Below, in pieces: positions 43,148 to 55,552 of a DNA stretch of 64,000 nucleotides; position 1 is the first letter of the stretch, and every line of letters starts with the position of its first letter. Made by a program: the position numbers and the translations under genes. The notes beneath the pieces are model-generated. The model was given only the letters and a program-made list of their open reading frames with translations, did not search any database and was not told the origin of the DNA. Origin of the DNA: Carnegiea gigantea. Its lineage: Eukaryota; Streptophyta; Magnoliopsida; Caryophyllales; Cactaceae. The stretch spans positions 124,001 to 188,000 of the forward strand of contig JAKOGI010001189.1 of assembly GCA_029747015.1 (NCBI GenBank). Direction: 5' to 3'.

Positions 43148-44067
43148 GGGGCCACATGGTTTTGAAGCTTAAGATGCCAGCTTTAAAATAAGCCCAATTT
43201 TATTTAATTTGGACGTCATTTGATTAGGCAAGTAGCACTCAAAGGGAAGTTGTCCTGCTCCAGTCCAGTTCTGATATAGGTGTAATATTCGGACCATAAC
43301 TTTTGATCTACTTATCCAAATTGAGCAAAGGAGCCCATTCTGGAAAATAGATTTCCAGGCTTTCCAACAAGCCCAGAATCACCTGATTTGACGTGTGTGC
43401 TGAGAGGTATGCTCAGTTGAAGTGGAGGCTGCTGCAAGGATTAAATGCTGGGCAAATGAAGAGACTTTGGTTACATGACATCATGTGGATGACATCGCAC
43501 GACTTGGAGTGTTCTAGATGGATGTTTCAGCTGATTGGAAGCCTAGAATATTCTTTGCAACCTCCCCCACCCCTTTATGTTGAGTCTTTTCCATTTTCCA
43601 AGCCTTTTCAATTTTCTAGTTTTAATTGCTAGGAGTTTTTAAGTCTTTTGGTTATCTTTGTTTAGCCTATAAATAGGTGGGTTATGTAGTTGCATTTGAA
43701 TTCAGAGTTGTAAGCTTTTCCAAGAGTAGTACAAACACCTTGAGAGTGATTCTCATTTGTGTCCAAAAAAAAATCCCTAGTTCTATATCTTGAATTTCGG
43801 CAAGTTCAAGTGGTGTTCTAGGTTCTCTTTTCTTTTCCAATTGGAGCGATTCCGTGGTGAAGACGAGAGGATTTGCCCAAGATCAAGTACTTGAGTGGCT
43901 CCGCGAAGGATTATCTCAAGTGCAAGGTCTTGTTTATCCTTTGTTCTTTTTTGTTATTATTTTCATTCCATCTCAATCAACCTTCCATTTTCTCTTTACT
44001 TCGGTTCAATTCTTATTTGGGTTTATTTGAGTTTGATTTGGTTCACTTACCACCCATATATACATCA
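42880..44067 (+). repeat. K array LTR 2 (1188 bp)
   Basis: Perfect edge inverted repeat TGATGCATAT-TCCC-ATATGCATCA. Ends ATATATACATCA. TATA at 43668-43675. Followed by an intact primer site at 44070-44081. Confidence 0.92.
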
Positions 44068-44422
44068 ATTGGTATCAGAGCCAAGGTTTTAAAGTGACCC
44101 ACATCACACCCAAATACATTAAAAAAAAAAAAAAAAACCGTGAACATCCAGTGTCCACAAGAAGCCATACCAATTCAACCGTGAACATGTCTACAAAGTC
44201 CACATGAATTGATATCAACTTAGATTTCTCACTTCCGCCTGTTCTCCTCACCAGGTATGACCCGTTTTATCATCCTCCCCTCACCCTCTTCTATATCTCT
44301 CTAGAGGTGATGCCCTGTGACCTCCTTCCCCAAAAGCTCCCATATTATGAGCGTGACTCCTTTCTTGAGAGGCTTGCTAACCCTTTGAGTTTAAGGACAA
44401 ACTCAAAACCACCCAGGAAGTT
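44068..44422 (+). mobile_element. K array internal region 2
   Basis: Intact primer site and a run of 17 A. The tract is damaged (AGGAAGTT in place of GGGAGGA), which would impair plus-strand priming of this unit. A frame from 44307 crosses into LTR 3 and runs to 44717 (136 codons). Confidence 0.85.
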
Positions 44423-45617
44423 TGATGCATATTCCCATATGCATCATTTTTATTTAAGGTCAACTTCCAAGAAGAAAAGTGTCAAACAAGAGCGTGCATG
44501 GGAGCTCTCATATTTTCTCTTATTATGTGAGTTCAAGGACTTTAGACACCATGAACTAGTCAAGCAAGTGGCGAAAATCTGGATAAAAATCATATTCCTT
44601 CCGGAAGAATTGGTGCCCGATTCATCCCTGCGGAAGGTAATTTTTTTTTGTGCTCATTTTTTTGGACTAGCTCAAGTGGACCCACAACTTGAGGGGCCAC
44701 ATGGTTTTGAAGCTTAAGATGTCAGCTTTAAAATAAGCTCAATTTTATTTAATTTGGACGTCATTTGATTGGGCAAAGTAGCACTCAAAGGGAAGTTGTC
44801 CTGCTCCAGTCCAGTTTTGATATAGGTGTAATATTCGGACGATACCTTTTGATCTACTTATCCAAATTGAGCAAATGAGCCCATTCTAGAAAATAGATTT
44901 CCAGGGCTTTCCAACAAGCCCAAAATCACCTGATTTGGACGTGTGTGCTGAGAGTTATGCTCAGTTGACTTGGAGGCTACTGCAAGGATTAAATGCTGGG
45001 CAAATGAAGAGACTTTGGTTACATGACATCATGTGGATGACATCATGCACGACTTGGAGTGTTCTAGATGGATGTATTTAGCTGATTGGAGGCCTAGAAT
45101 ATTCTTTGTAACCTCCCCCACCCTTTTATGTTGAGTCTTTTCCATTTTCCAAGCTTTTTCAATTTTCTAGTTTTAATTGCTAGGAGTTTTTAAGTCTTTT
45201 GGTTATCTTTGTTTAGCCTATAAATAAGTGGGTTATGTAGTTGCATTTGAATTCAGAGTTGTAAGCTTTTCCAAGAGTAGTACAAACACCTTGAGAGTGA
45301 TTCTCATTTGTGCCCAAAAAAAATCCCTAGTTCTATATCTTGAATTTTGGCAAGTTCAAGTGGTGTTCTAGGTTCTCTTTTCTTTTCCAATTGGAGTGAT
45401 TCCTTGGTGAAAGCGAGAGGATTTGCCCAAGATCAAGTCCTCGAGTGGCTCCGCGAAGGATTATCTCAAGTGCAAGGTCTTGTTTATCCTTTGCTCTTTT
45501 TTGTTATTATTTTCATTCCATCTCAATCAACCTTCTATTTTCTCTTTACTTTGGTTCAATTCTTATTTGGGTTTATTTGAGTTTGATTTGGTTCACTTAC
45601 CACCCACAAATACATCA
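44423..45617 (+). repeat. K array LTR 3 (1195 bp)
   Basis: Perfect edge inverted repeat. Ends AAATACATCA. TATA at 45219-45226. The primer site after it has C to T (TGGTATTAGAGC, 45620-45631). Confidence 0.92.
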
Positions 45618-45968
45618 ATTGGTATTAGAGCAAAGGTTTTAAAGTGACCCACTTCACACCCAAATACATTAAAAAAAAAAAAACCCTGAACATCCAGTGT
45701 CCACAAGAAGCCATACCAATTCAACCGTGAACATGTCTACAAAGTCCACAAGAATTGGTATCAACTTAGATTTCTCACTTCCGCCTCTTCTCCTCACCAG
45801 GTATGACCCGTTTTATCATCCTCCCCTCACCCTCTTCTATATCTCTCTAGAGGTGATGCCCTGTGACCTCCTTCCCCAAAAGCTCCCATATTGTGAGCGT
45901 GACCCCTTTCTTGAGAGGCTTGCTAACCCTTTGAGTTTGAGGACAAACTCAAAACCACCCGGGGAGGA
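45618..45968 (+). mobile_element. K array internal region 3
   Basis: Primer site with one change and a run of 12 A. From 45697 one frame (MSTRSHTNSTVNMSTK...) covers nearly the whole internal region, crosses the intact tract GGGGAGGA and continues into LTR 4 to 46215. Confidence 0.85.
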
Positions 45969-46215
45969 TGATGCATATTCTCATATGCATCATTTTTATT
46001 TAAGGTCAACTTCCAAGAAGAAAAGTGTCAAACAAGAGCGTGCATGTGAGCTCTCATATTTTCTCTTATTATGTGAGTTCAAGGACTTTAGACACCATGA
46101 AATAGTCAAGCAAGTGGCGAAAATCTGGATAAAAATCATATTACTTCCGAAAGAATTGGTGCCCGATTCATCCCTGCGGATGGTAATTTTTTTTTGTGCT
46201 CATTTTTTGGACTAG
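45697..46215 (+). CDS. Longest K mini-frame (172 codons), gag-like start joined to pol tail
   Basis: It begins MSTRSHTNSTVNMSTKSTR shortly after the A run, a Ser/Thr/Arg-rich start of the kind seen at Gag N-termini but too short to assign. It passes through LLLTRYDPFYHPP and the LSLRTNSKPPGEDDAY block, and ends in the LTR tail. No known domain. It shows that the internal deletion joined the first and last codons of an ancestral polyprotein in one frame. Copy 4 (47241-47477 and 47474-47806) has the same frame broken once. Confidence 0.45.
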   Translation: MSTRSHTNSTVNMSTKSTRIGINLDFSLPPLLLTRYDPFYHPPLTLFYISLEVMPCDLLPQKLPYCERDPFLERLANPLSLRTNSKPPGEDDAYSHMHHFYLRSTSKKKSVKQERACELSYFLLLCEFKDFRHHEIVKQVAKIWIKIILLPKELVPDSSLRMVIFFCAHFLD

Positions 46216-47161
46216 CTCAAGTGGACCCACAACTTGAGGGGCCACATGGTCTTGAAGCTTAATATGTCAGCTTTAAAATAAGCCCAATGTTATTTAATTT
46301 GGGCGTCATTTGATTGGGCAAAGTAGCACTCAAAGGGAAGTTGTCCTGGTCCAGTCCAGTTCTGATATAGGTGTAATATTCGGCCATAACTTTTGATCTA
46401 CTTATCCAAATTGAGCAAATGAGCCCATTCTGGAAAATAGATTTCCAGGGCTTTCCAACAAGCCCATAATCACCTGATTTCGACGTGTGTGCTGAGAGTT
46501 ATGCTCAGTTGAAGTGGAGGCTGCTGCAAGGATTAAATGCTGGGCAAATGAAGAGACTTTGGTTACATGACATCATGTGGATGACATCATGCATGACTTG
46601 GAGTGTTCTAGATGGATGTCTTCAGCTAATTGGAAGCCTAGAATATTCTTTGTAACCTCCCCCACCCCTTTATGTTGAGTCTTTTTCATTTTCCAAGCCT
46701 TTTCAATTTTCTAGTTTTAATTGCTAGGAGTTTTTAAGTCTTTTGGTTATCTTTGTTTAGCCTATAAATAAGTGGGTTATGTAGTTGCATTTGAATTCAG
46801 AGTTGTAAGCTTTTCCAAGAGTAGTACAAACACCTTGAGAGTGATTCTCATTTGTGTCCCAAAAAAAATCCCTAGTTCTATATCTTGAACTTTGGCAAGT
46901 TCAAGTGGTGTTCTAGGTTCTTTTTTCTTTTCCAATTGGAGTGATTCCTAGGTGAAGACAAGAGAATTTGCCCAAGATCAAGTCCTTGAGTGGCTCCGTG
47001 AAGGATTATCTCAAGTGCAAGGTCTTCTTTATCCTTTGTTCTTTTTGTTATTGTTTTCATTCCATCTCAATCAACCTTCCATTTTCTCTTTACTTTGGTT
47101 CAATTCTTATTTGGGTTTATTTGAGTTTGATTTGGTTCACTTACCACCCACATATACATCA
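45969..47161 (+). repeat. K array LTR 4 (1193 bp)
   Basis: Edge inverted repeat with TCTC as spacer. Ends ATATACATCA. TATA at 46763-46770. Primer site intact at 47164-47175. Confidence 0.92.
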
Positions 47162-47511
47162 ATTGGTATCAGAGCAAAGGTTTTAAAGTGACCCACATCA
47201 CACCCAAATACCTTAAAAAAAAAAAAACCGTGAACATCCAGTGTCCACAAGAAGCCATACCAATTCAACCGTGAACATGTCTACAAAGTCCACAAGAATT
47301 GATGTCAACTTAGATTTCTCACCTCCGCCTCTTCTCCTCACCAGGTATGACCCGTTTTATCATCCTCCCCTCACCCTCTTCTATATCTCTCTAGAGGTGA
47401 TGCCCTGTGACCACTTCCCCAAAAGCTCCCATATTGTGAGCGTGACCCCTTTCTTGAGAGGCTTGCTAACCCTTTGAGTTTGAGGACAAACTCAAAACCA
47501 CCCGGGGAGTA
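47162..47511 (+). mobile_element. K array internal region 4
   Basis: Primer site, 12 A, and tract GGGGAGTA before 47512. The mini-frame starts at 47241, shifts near 47415 (one base missing in CCTTCCCC) and re-opens at 47474, running into LTR 5 to 47806. Confidence 0.85.
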
Positions 47512-48707
47512 TGATGCATATTCCCATATGCATCATTTTTATTTAAGGTCAACTTCCAAGAAGAAAAGTGTCAAACAAGAGCGTGCATGGGAGCTCTCAT
47601 ATTTTCTCTTATTATGTGAGTTCAAGGACTTTAGACACCATGAAGTAGTCAAGCAAGTGGCGAAAATCTGGATAAAACTCATATTCCTTCCGGAAGAATT
47701 GGTGCCCGATTCATCCCTGCGGAAGGTAATTTTTTTTTTGTGCTCATTTTTTGGACTAGCTCAAGTGGACCCACAACTTGAGGGGCCACATGGTTTTGAA
47801 GCTTAAGATGTCAGCTTTAAAATAAGCCCAATTTTATTTAATTTGGACGTCATTTGTTTGGGCAAAGTAGCACTCAAAGGCAAGTTGTCCTGCTCTAGTT
47901 CAGTTCTAATATATGTGTAATATTTGGACCATAACTTTTGATCGACTTATCCAAATTGAGCAAATGAGCCCATTCTGGAAAGTAGATTTCTAGGGCTTTC
48001 CAACAAGCCCAGAATCACCTGATTTGGACGTGTGTGCTGAGATGTATGCTCAGTTGAAGTGGAGGCTGCTGCATGGATTAAATGCTGGGCAAATGAAGAG
48101 ACTTTGGTTACATGACATCTTGTGGATGACATCATGCACGACTTGGAGTGTTCTAGATGGATGTCTTCAGCTGATTGGAAGCCTAGAATATTCTTTGTAA
48201 CCCCCCCCACCCCTTTATGTTGAGTCTTTTCCATTTTCCAAGCCTTTTCAATTTTCTAGTTTTAATTGCTAGGAGTTTTTAAGTCTTTTGGTTATCTTTG
48301 TTTAGCCTATAAATAAGTGGGTTATGTAGTTGCATTTGAATTCAGAGTTGTAAACTTTTCCAAGAATAGTACAAACACCTTGAGAGTGATTCTCATTTGT
48401 GTCCAAAAAAAAATCCCTAGTTCTATATCTTGAAATTTGGCAAGTTCAAGTGGTGTTCTAGGTTCTCTTTTCTTTTCCAATTGGAGTGATTCCTTGGTGA
48501 AGACGAGAGGATTTGCCCAAGATCAAGTTCTTGAGTGGCTCCACGAAGGATTATCTCAAGTGCAAGGTCTTGTTTATCCTTTGTTCTTTTTTGTTATTAT
48601 TTTTATTCCATCTCAATCAACCTTCCATTTTCTCTTTACTTTGGTTCAATTCTTATTTGGGTTTATTTGAGTTTGATTTGGTTCACTTGCCACCCACATA
48701 TACATCA
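47512..48707 (+). repeat. K array LTR 5 (1196 bp)
   Basis: Perfect edge inverted repeat. Ends ATATACATCA, followed directly by GTTTAAGTC and the rest of family C LTR3. TATA at 48308-48315. Confidence 0.92.
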
Positions 48708-50313
48708 GTTTAAGTCTTGTATTTTTCCATATTTTGGGTCCCCAAGATGTTAGCTACGTGTTCCAAGTGATAAAAGCAAGTTAACTCAAGTGAAAGATGA
48801 AGAACCAGGTCAATCTTCCAAACCGTGTAGACTGAGACCCGGTTCAGACCAGCCTGGCCATTTTGATATTTTCATCGGGCAAATGAACTCCAAATTGAGT
48901 AATTCCACTTGAAGCTGTTACAGGGCTTCTTAAGATTTCCAATCATGTGTGGCAAGACAAGTTATGACCACGTCTTCCCTGGGAAACATGGCCTGTAATC
49001 AGACCCTGCATTCTGCCAGCACAACCCACTTTACAGCAGCAACTAGTTTTCTTTCTCAAGGGGGTTTCCTTGGGCTTGGTTGCTTCCAATGCTGAGTGGC
49101 ACACGTCCCTAGCTGTCTAGAAGCTCAACACTCAGCTGCAAAAGGAGTTCCTCTTGAAAAGAGCAACCAATAGAAGGCAAAGGCAGCAAAACATGTTCTT
49201 GAATCCGATTCGCTAGCTGTAAAGTGCTCCCTACAAGTTGCTGCCTTCTTTGTTTATTTTTGCTAAGCTGCTTGTATTAGGTTTAATTAAGCATGGTTAT
49301 GTTGTTAACATCTTGTATTAGCTTTGTTTAATGTTTTAAAAGTAATTTAATTAAGTTAAAGATAGGTTAGTGCGTGGTTAGCACCAACCGTGTGGATTAA
49401 GCTTAGTTAATACCTTTCCTCACTACGAGGGAAAGGTGAGGTATGCGCTTGCTTGAGTGGCTGCTTGCTAGGTTGTTTTATTTAAGGAACACATGGCCAC
49501 TTTGTATGACATATATCAGAATTGAATCAAAAGCCCCTTTGAGAGCTTTGTGCCTTCGTGCCTTAGTGCAACCAAATACTAAACTTGCTTATCCTTAACT
49601 AGGCCGATTAAGATGGCGATCAAGTGTAGTCTTAAACTTGATTAAGTGGTGATATCTGTATCTTAATCATAGTTTAAGGGCCCTAAACTTGAGTTTGGTG
49701 GTGTTTCTATATCCAAACATTGAGTTTAGAACTATCCATCTACCTTGATAATCTTCAAGTAATCAAAGAGAATTAAGGATAGTTTGCTAGCTTAATCTTG
49801 AGTTAGTAAATCTCATCTTTGATTCCCTTCCACTTTCTCCCAAACACAAGCCATTCACATATCCATTCCCATGCTTATTCAAGGCTTAGACTACCTCTAA
49901 TAGTCTAGCTTCCATCACAAACTCCAAAGCAAACTCAACCGTGCAAAGTAAGAAAACATGGCACCACGAACCAGCAAAGTGGCACGGCCTGCCCGTGCCT
50001 AAGAGCATGACCGTGCCACCCTCAAGCCGTGTATAATTCATTGTTTTGAGTTGTGTTTTTGAAGTGTTTAGCTTGGGTTCCTTCTATCCTTCGTACATAC
50101 ATCATAATCCCTTGAAGATACATCAAGTTCTCTTTTGATTCTCACTTAGAATCACTTGATTCTAAGTTCCATTCCTCCCTCACGTGTTTGTTGCCTCACA
50201 ACCAACATATTACGTGCCATTTTCCTTTGGTTTCCCTTGATTGTATGCTCTCTTGGTTTGTAAGCTTTCACTCTTAATTTGAGTTTTAGCTTGGACCCTC
50301 GGGATACACATCA
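48708..50313 (+). repeat. Family C LTR3, 3' part
   Basis: Starts with the second copy of GTTTAAGTC and ends GGGATACACATCA. With the 5' part it makes an LTR of about 1976 bp. Hairpin cassette around 49600-49720, 35-nt unit at 49982-50016, both intact. It shares several private bases with LTR4 (for example ACAACCCACTTTACAGC and CTCACTACGAGGG). Confidence 0.9.
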
Positions 50314-50404
50314 TATTTGGTATCAGAGTAAGTTCAGATCCTTGCCTGAATCCCCAAGCTCCCCAAATTAAATCCAAACACAAAACCTGAAACTTTGTTC
50401 AAGC

Positions 50405-51939
50405 ATGGCTTCAACAAGCATGACCTTGGAGGAAAGGTTCAAAGCTTTAATGAAGCAAACCGAGTTTTTAGTTGGAAAGAGTAGAGAGGACTCACAAAGG
50501 AATCAAGAAATTCAAGCTCAAAATGAGTACCTCCAAAAATAGCTTGGTGCATATTTGAAACAAAAGCAACAAGCTAATGAAGAACCATTCCAATCCGATT
50601 CCGAAAGACAAGAACAAGTGTTTAGCCATACTCTTGATTCATCCAGTGAAGATGAACCATTGAGAATGACTAGACAAGACTCACGAAATCAAGCTAGTAC
50701 AAATGATTTCAAAGTTGAAATTCCAGAATTTGAAGGCAAGCTTGATCCTGAAGAGTTTTTGGATTGGTTACACACAGTTGAAAGAGTTTTTGAGTACAAG
50801 GACATCCCAGAAGACAAGAAGATGAAGCTGATTGCTTTAAGGCTTCGTAAGTATGCTTCTCTTTGGTGGACTAACTTGTGTGGCAAAAGAGTAAGAGAAA
50901 GGAAGTCCAAAATCAGAACTTGGGAGAAGATGAAATCAAAGCTCAAGGCTAGATTTCTTCCTTCTACCTATATTTAAGATTGCTACTCTCAACTCCACCA
51001 TTTGAGCCAAGGTAATCGAAGTGTAGAAGAATACAGTCGTGAATTTGAAAAGCTTGTGATTAAGTGTGATATTCAAGAGCCAGAAGAACAAACAATTGTT
51101 AGATACTTGGGAGGTCTTGATCCTAGGTATGCTAATGTTGTTGATTTGCAAGCTTACACTTCTTTTCATGAAGTATGTGTGCTAGCTCACAAGGTTGAGC
51201 AGCAAAAGAAGAGCAAACCGCCCTCACGGCATGAAATCCCAAATCCCTCACCACATGAACAAACCTTAAACAAAGGGAGTTCATCTTATGCCCCTAAACC
51301 CACGGCATCCCTTTCCCCTACTCCACAAAAAAACCAAACTCCACAAAAGGCCAACCCCCACAACTCACACCAAAACCCCTTCCTAAAAACATCCCAAAGT
51401 GTTTTAAGTGCCAAGGCTTTGGTCACTTAGCATCAGATTGTACAAACCGAAGGTATGTTACCTTGGCTGAATGGAAGGCAACTGAGGAGGTCGAAATAGA
51501 AGAGGAAAAGAAAGAGGATGAAGAAGATGATCTTAAGGAGATAGAGATTGAGGCGGATGAAGGTGAAATGCTCACCTTAGACACTTACCACCCACCAAAG
51601 GGCAAATAGAATCGAAGTATTCTTTTCATAACCTTTGGTGAACCATCAACCTTTTCCCCCACTCCACCCACACCCCAAGCACTCAAACAAACCTTCTGTC
51701 AATTCAATTCAGAATCATTCCTTATAGCTCCTAATTCTGAATTAAGAGCAAATGAGAAAGTGGTTCAAAGTATGTTCAAGAAGTCCCCTATGACCAACAC
51801 TCAAATTTGCAAAGGGAATGAAGAGGAAAGAGTCTCTAAGTTCAAAGGAGACTTCTTTGATTGGCTGATTCTATTCCAGGCAAAATTGAGGCAAGAAGGT
51901 AATTACCTAACCAGATTTGAGGTCAAATCTTTGTTTTAA
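50405..51939 (+). pseudogene. Family C gag, copy 4 (several stops)
   Basis: Same protein as copy 3. Lesions: CAG to TAG at 50540-50542 in the coiled coil, CAA to TAA at 50975-50977 in the capsid, the linker deletion shared with copy 1 near 51346, and GAG to TAG near 51607. It shares HEVCV (in place of DEVCV) with copy 5. Confidence 0.87.
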
Positions 51940-51950
51940 CAAGGGGAGAA

Positions 51951-53916
51951 TGATGCATATCCCTCCTTGCCCTTTGATTAAAAAAAAAGGAAGCAAATCA
52001 ATTAGGTAATCTTATTATGCTGGTTTAGAGATTAATAACTCATCCAAGTTTTGTTTAAGCATTGAAACTGCAGGGCAAGGGTTAATTCCCGCAGCAAACC
52101 TGTTTTTGTGTGCTTAATTACTCAACCATCCTTACGGTTTAAAGCTAATAATTTTCATTGGGATTGAAGTTCAGCAAGTCAGCTTTGCATTCATCCTATT
52201 TGGACATCATTTACCCATTCAAATTAGCAAATAAACCCAAGGTGTCAAAACTTCCCAGCAGGGACAGAATGTACCCGGTTTTGTTCTTTTTATTTCTTAT
52301 GATATATTTTGGTTTAAGTCTTGTATTTTTTCATATTTTGGGTCCCTAAGATGTTAGCTATGTGTTCCAAGTGATAAAAGCAAGTTAACTCAAGTGGAAG
52401 ATGAAGAACCAGGTCAATCTTCCAAACCATGTAGACTGAGACCCGGTTCAGACCAGCCTGCCCATTTTGATATTTTCATCAGGCAAATGAACTCCAAATT
52501 GAGTAATTCCACTTGAAGCTGTTAGAGGGCTTCTTAAGATTTCCAACCATGTGTGGCAAGACACGTTATGACCACGTTTTCCCTGGGAAACATGGCCTGT
52601 AATCAGACCCTGCATTTTGCCAGCACAACCCACTTTACAGCAGCAGCTAGTTTTCCTTCTCTAGGGGGTTTCCTTGGGCTTGGTTGCTTCCAATGCTGAG
52701 TGGCACACGTCCCTAGCTGTCTAGAAGCTCAACACTCAGCTGCAAAAGGAGTTCCTCTTGAAAAGAGCAACCAATAGAAGGCAAAGGCAGCAAAACATGT
52801 TCTTGAATCCTATTGGCTAGCTGTAAAGTGCTCCCTATAAGTTGCTGCCTTCTTTGTTTATTTTTGCTAAGCTGCTTGTATTAGGTTTAATTAAGCATGG
52901 TTATGTTGTCAACATCTTGTATTAGCTTCGTTTAATGTTTTAAAAGTAATTTAATTAAGTTGAAGATAGGTTAGAGCGCGGTTAGCACCAACCGTGTGGA
53001 TTAAGCTTAGTTAATACCTTTCCTCACTACGAGGGAAAGGTGAGGTATGCGCTTGCTTGAGTGGCTGCTTGCCAGGTTGTTTTATTTAAGGAACACATGG
53101 CCACTTTGTATGACATATATCAGAATTGAATCAAAAGACCCTTTGAGAGCTTTGTGCCTTCGCGCCTTAGTGCAATCAAATACTAAACTTGCTTATCCTT
53201 AACTAGGCCGATTAAGGTGGTGATCAAGTGTAGTCTTAAACTTGATTAAGTGGTGATATCTGTATCTTAATCATAGTTTAAGGGCCCTAAACTTGAGTTT
53301 GGTGGTGGTTCCGTATCCAAACATTGAGTTTAGAACTATCCATCTACCTTGGTAATCTTCAAGTATTAAAGAGAATTAAGGATAGTTTGCTAGCTTAATC
53401 TTGAGTTAGTAAATCCTATCTTTGATTCCCTTCCACTTTCTCCCAAACACATGCCATTCACATATCCATTCCCATGCTTATTCATGGCTTAGACTACCTC
53501 TAATAGTCTAGCTTCCATAACAAACTCCAAAGCAAACTCAACCGTGCAAAGTAAGAAAACATGGCACCACGAACCAGCAAAGTGGCACGGCCTGCCCGTG
53601 CCTAAGAGTATGACCGTGCCACCCTCAAGCCGTGTATAATTCATTATTTTGAGTTGTGTTTTTGAAGTGTTTAGCTTGGGTTCCTTCTATCCTTCGCACA
53701 TACATCATAATCCCTTGAAGATACATCAAGTTCTCTTTTGATTCTCACTTAGAATCACTTGATTCTAAGTTCCATTCCTCCCTCACGAGTTTGTTGCCTC
53801 ACAACCAACATATTACGTGCCATTTTCCTTTGGTTTCCCTTGATTGTATGCTCTCTTAGTTTGTAAGCTTTCACTCTTAATTTGAGTTTTAGCTTAGACC
53901 CTCGGGATACACATCA
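51951..53916 (+). repeat. Family C LTR4 (1966 bp, uninterrupted)
   Basis: Starts TGATGCATATCCCTCCTTGCCC, ends GGGATACACATCA. Hairpin cassette around 53210-53330, 35-nt unit at 53585-53619. Intact primer site follows at 53921. Confidence 0.92.
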
Positions 53917-54005
53917 TATTTGGTATCAGAGCACGTTCAGATCCTTGCCTGAATCCCGCGCTCCCAAATTAAATCCAAACACAAAACCTGAAACTTTGTT
54001 CAAGC

Positions 54006-55541
54006 ATGGCTTCAACAAGCATGACCTTGGAGGAAAGGTTCAAAGCTTTAATGAAGCAAACCGAGTTTTTGGTTGGAAAGAATAGAGAGGACTCACAAAG
54101 GAATCAAGAAATTCAAGCTCAAAATGAGTACCTCCAAAAACAGCTTGGTGCATATTTGAAACAAAAGCAACAAGCTAATGAAGAACCATTCCAATCCGAT
54201 TCCGAAAGACAAGAACAGGTGTTTAGCCATACTCTTGATTCATCTAGTGAAGATGAACCATTGAGAATGACTAAACGAGACTCACGAAATCAAGCTAGTG
54301 CAAATGATTTCAAAGTTGAAATTCCAGAATTTGAAGGCAAGCTTGATCCTGAAGATTTTTTGGATTGGTTACACACAGTTGAAAGAGTCTTTGAGTACAA
54401 GGACATCCCAGAAGACAAGAAGGTGAAGCTGATTGCTTTAAGGCTTCGAAAGTATGCTTCTCTTTGGTGGACTAACTTATGTGCCAAAAGAGTAAGAGAA
54501 AGGAGATCCAAAATCAGAACTTGGAAGAAGATGAAATCAAAGCTCAAGGCTAGATTTCTTCCTTCTACCTATATTCAAGATTGCTGCTCTCAACTCCACC
54601 ATTTGAGCTAAGGTAATCTGAGTGTAGAAGAATACTCTCGTGAATTTGAAAAGCTTGTGATTAAGTGTGATATTCAAGAGCCAGAAGAACAAACAATTGT
54701 TAGATACTTGGGAGGTCTTGATCCTAGGTATGCTAATGTTGTTGATTTGCAAGCTTACACTTCTTTTCATGAAGTTTGTGTGCTAGCTCACAAGGTTGAG
54801 CAGCAAAAGAAGAGCAAACTGCCCTCACGGCATGAAATCCCAAATCCCTCACCACATGAACAAACTTTAAACAAGGGGAGTTCATCTTATGCCCCTAAAC
54901 CCACGGCATCCCTTTCCCCTTCTCCACAAAAAAACCAAACTCCACAAAAGGGCCTACCCCCACAACTCACACCAAAACCCCTTCCTAAAAACATCCCAAA
55001 GTGTTTTAAGTGCCAAGGCTTTGGTCACTTAGCATCAGAATGTACGAACTGAAGGTTTGTCACCTTAGCAGAATGGAAGGCAACTGAGGAGGTCGAAATA
55101 GAAGAGGAAAAGAAAGAGGATGAAGAAGATGATCTTGAGGAGATGGAGATTGAGGCAGATGAAGGTGAAATGCTCACCTTAGACACTTACCACCCACCAA
55201 AAGGCAAAGAGAATCGAAGTATTCTTTTCATGACCTTTGGTGAACCATCAACCTTTTCCCCCACTCCACCCACACCCAAAGCACTCAAACAAACCTTCTG
55301 TCAATTTAATTCAGAATCATTCCTTACAGCTCTTAATTCTGAATTAAGAGCAAATGAGAAAGTGGTTCAAAGTATGTTCAAGAAGTCCTCTATGACCAAC
55401 ACTCAAATCTGGAAAGGGAATGAGGAATAAAGAGTCTCTAAGTTTAAAGGAGACTTGTTTGATTGGCTGATTCTATTCCAGCCAAAACTGAAGCAAGAAG
55501 GTAATTACCTAACCAGATTTGAGGTCAAATCTTTTTTTTAA
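54006..55541 (+). pseudogene. Family C gag, copy 5 (several stops)
   Basis: Capsid cut by CAA to TAA at 54609-54611. CGA to TGA at 55050-55052 directly after the zinc knuckle (CFKCQGFGHLASEC), and GAA to TAA at 55428-55430 in the C-terminal extension. The linker is in frame here, unlike copies 1 and 4. Confidence 0.87.
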
Positions 55542-55552
55542 CAAGGAGAGAA

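Larger units (their letters stand above)
41333..48707 (+). mobile_element. Family K: tandem array of five LTRs and four 350-bp internal regions
   Basis: LTRs at 41333-42525, 42880-44067, 44423-45617, 45969-47161 and 47512-48707 alternate with internal regions of 350 to 355 bp. The period is 1543 to 1547 bp. Each internal region has primer site, A-rich run, a small coding remnant and a polypurine tract, so each LTR-internal-LTR group would be a 2.7-kb non-autonomous element. There is no target duplication between units, only one at the outer ends, so the array grew after a single insertion (or entered as a multimer). The flanking direct repeat is 9 bp, not the usual 5. Confidence 0.92.
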
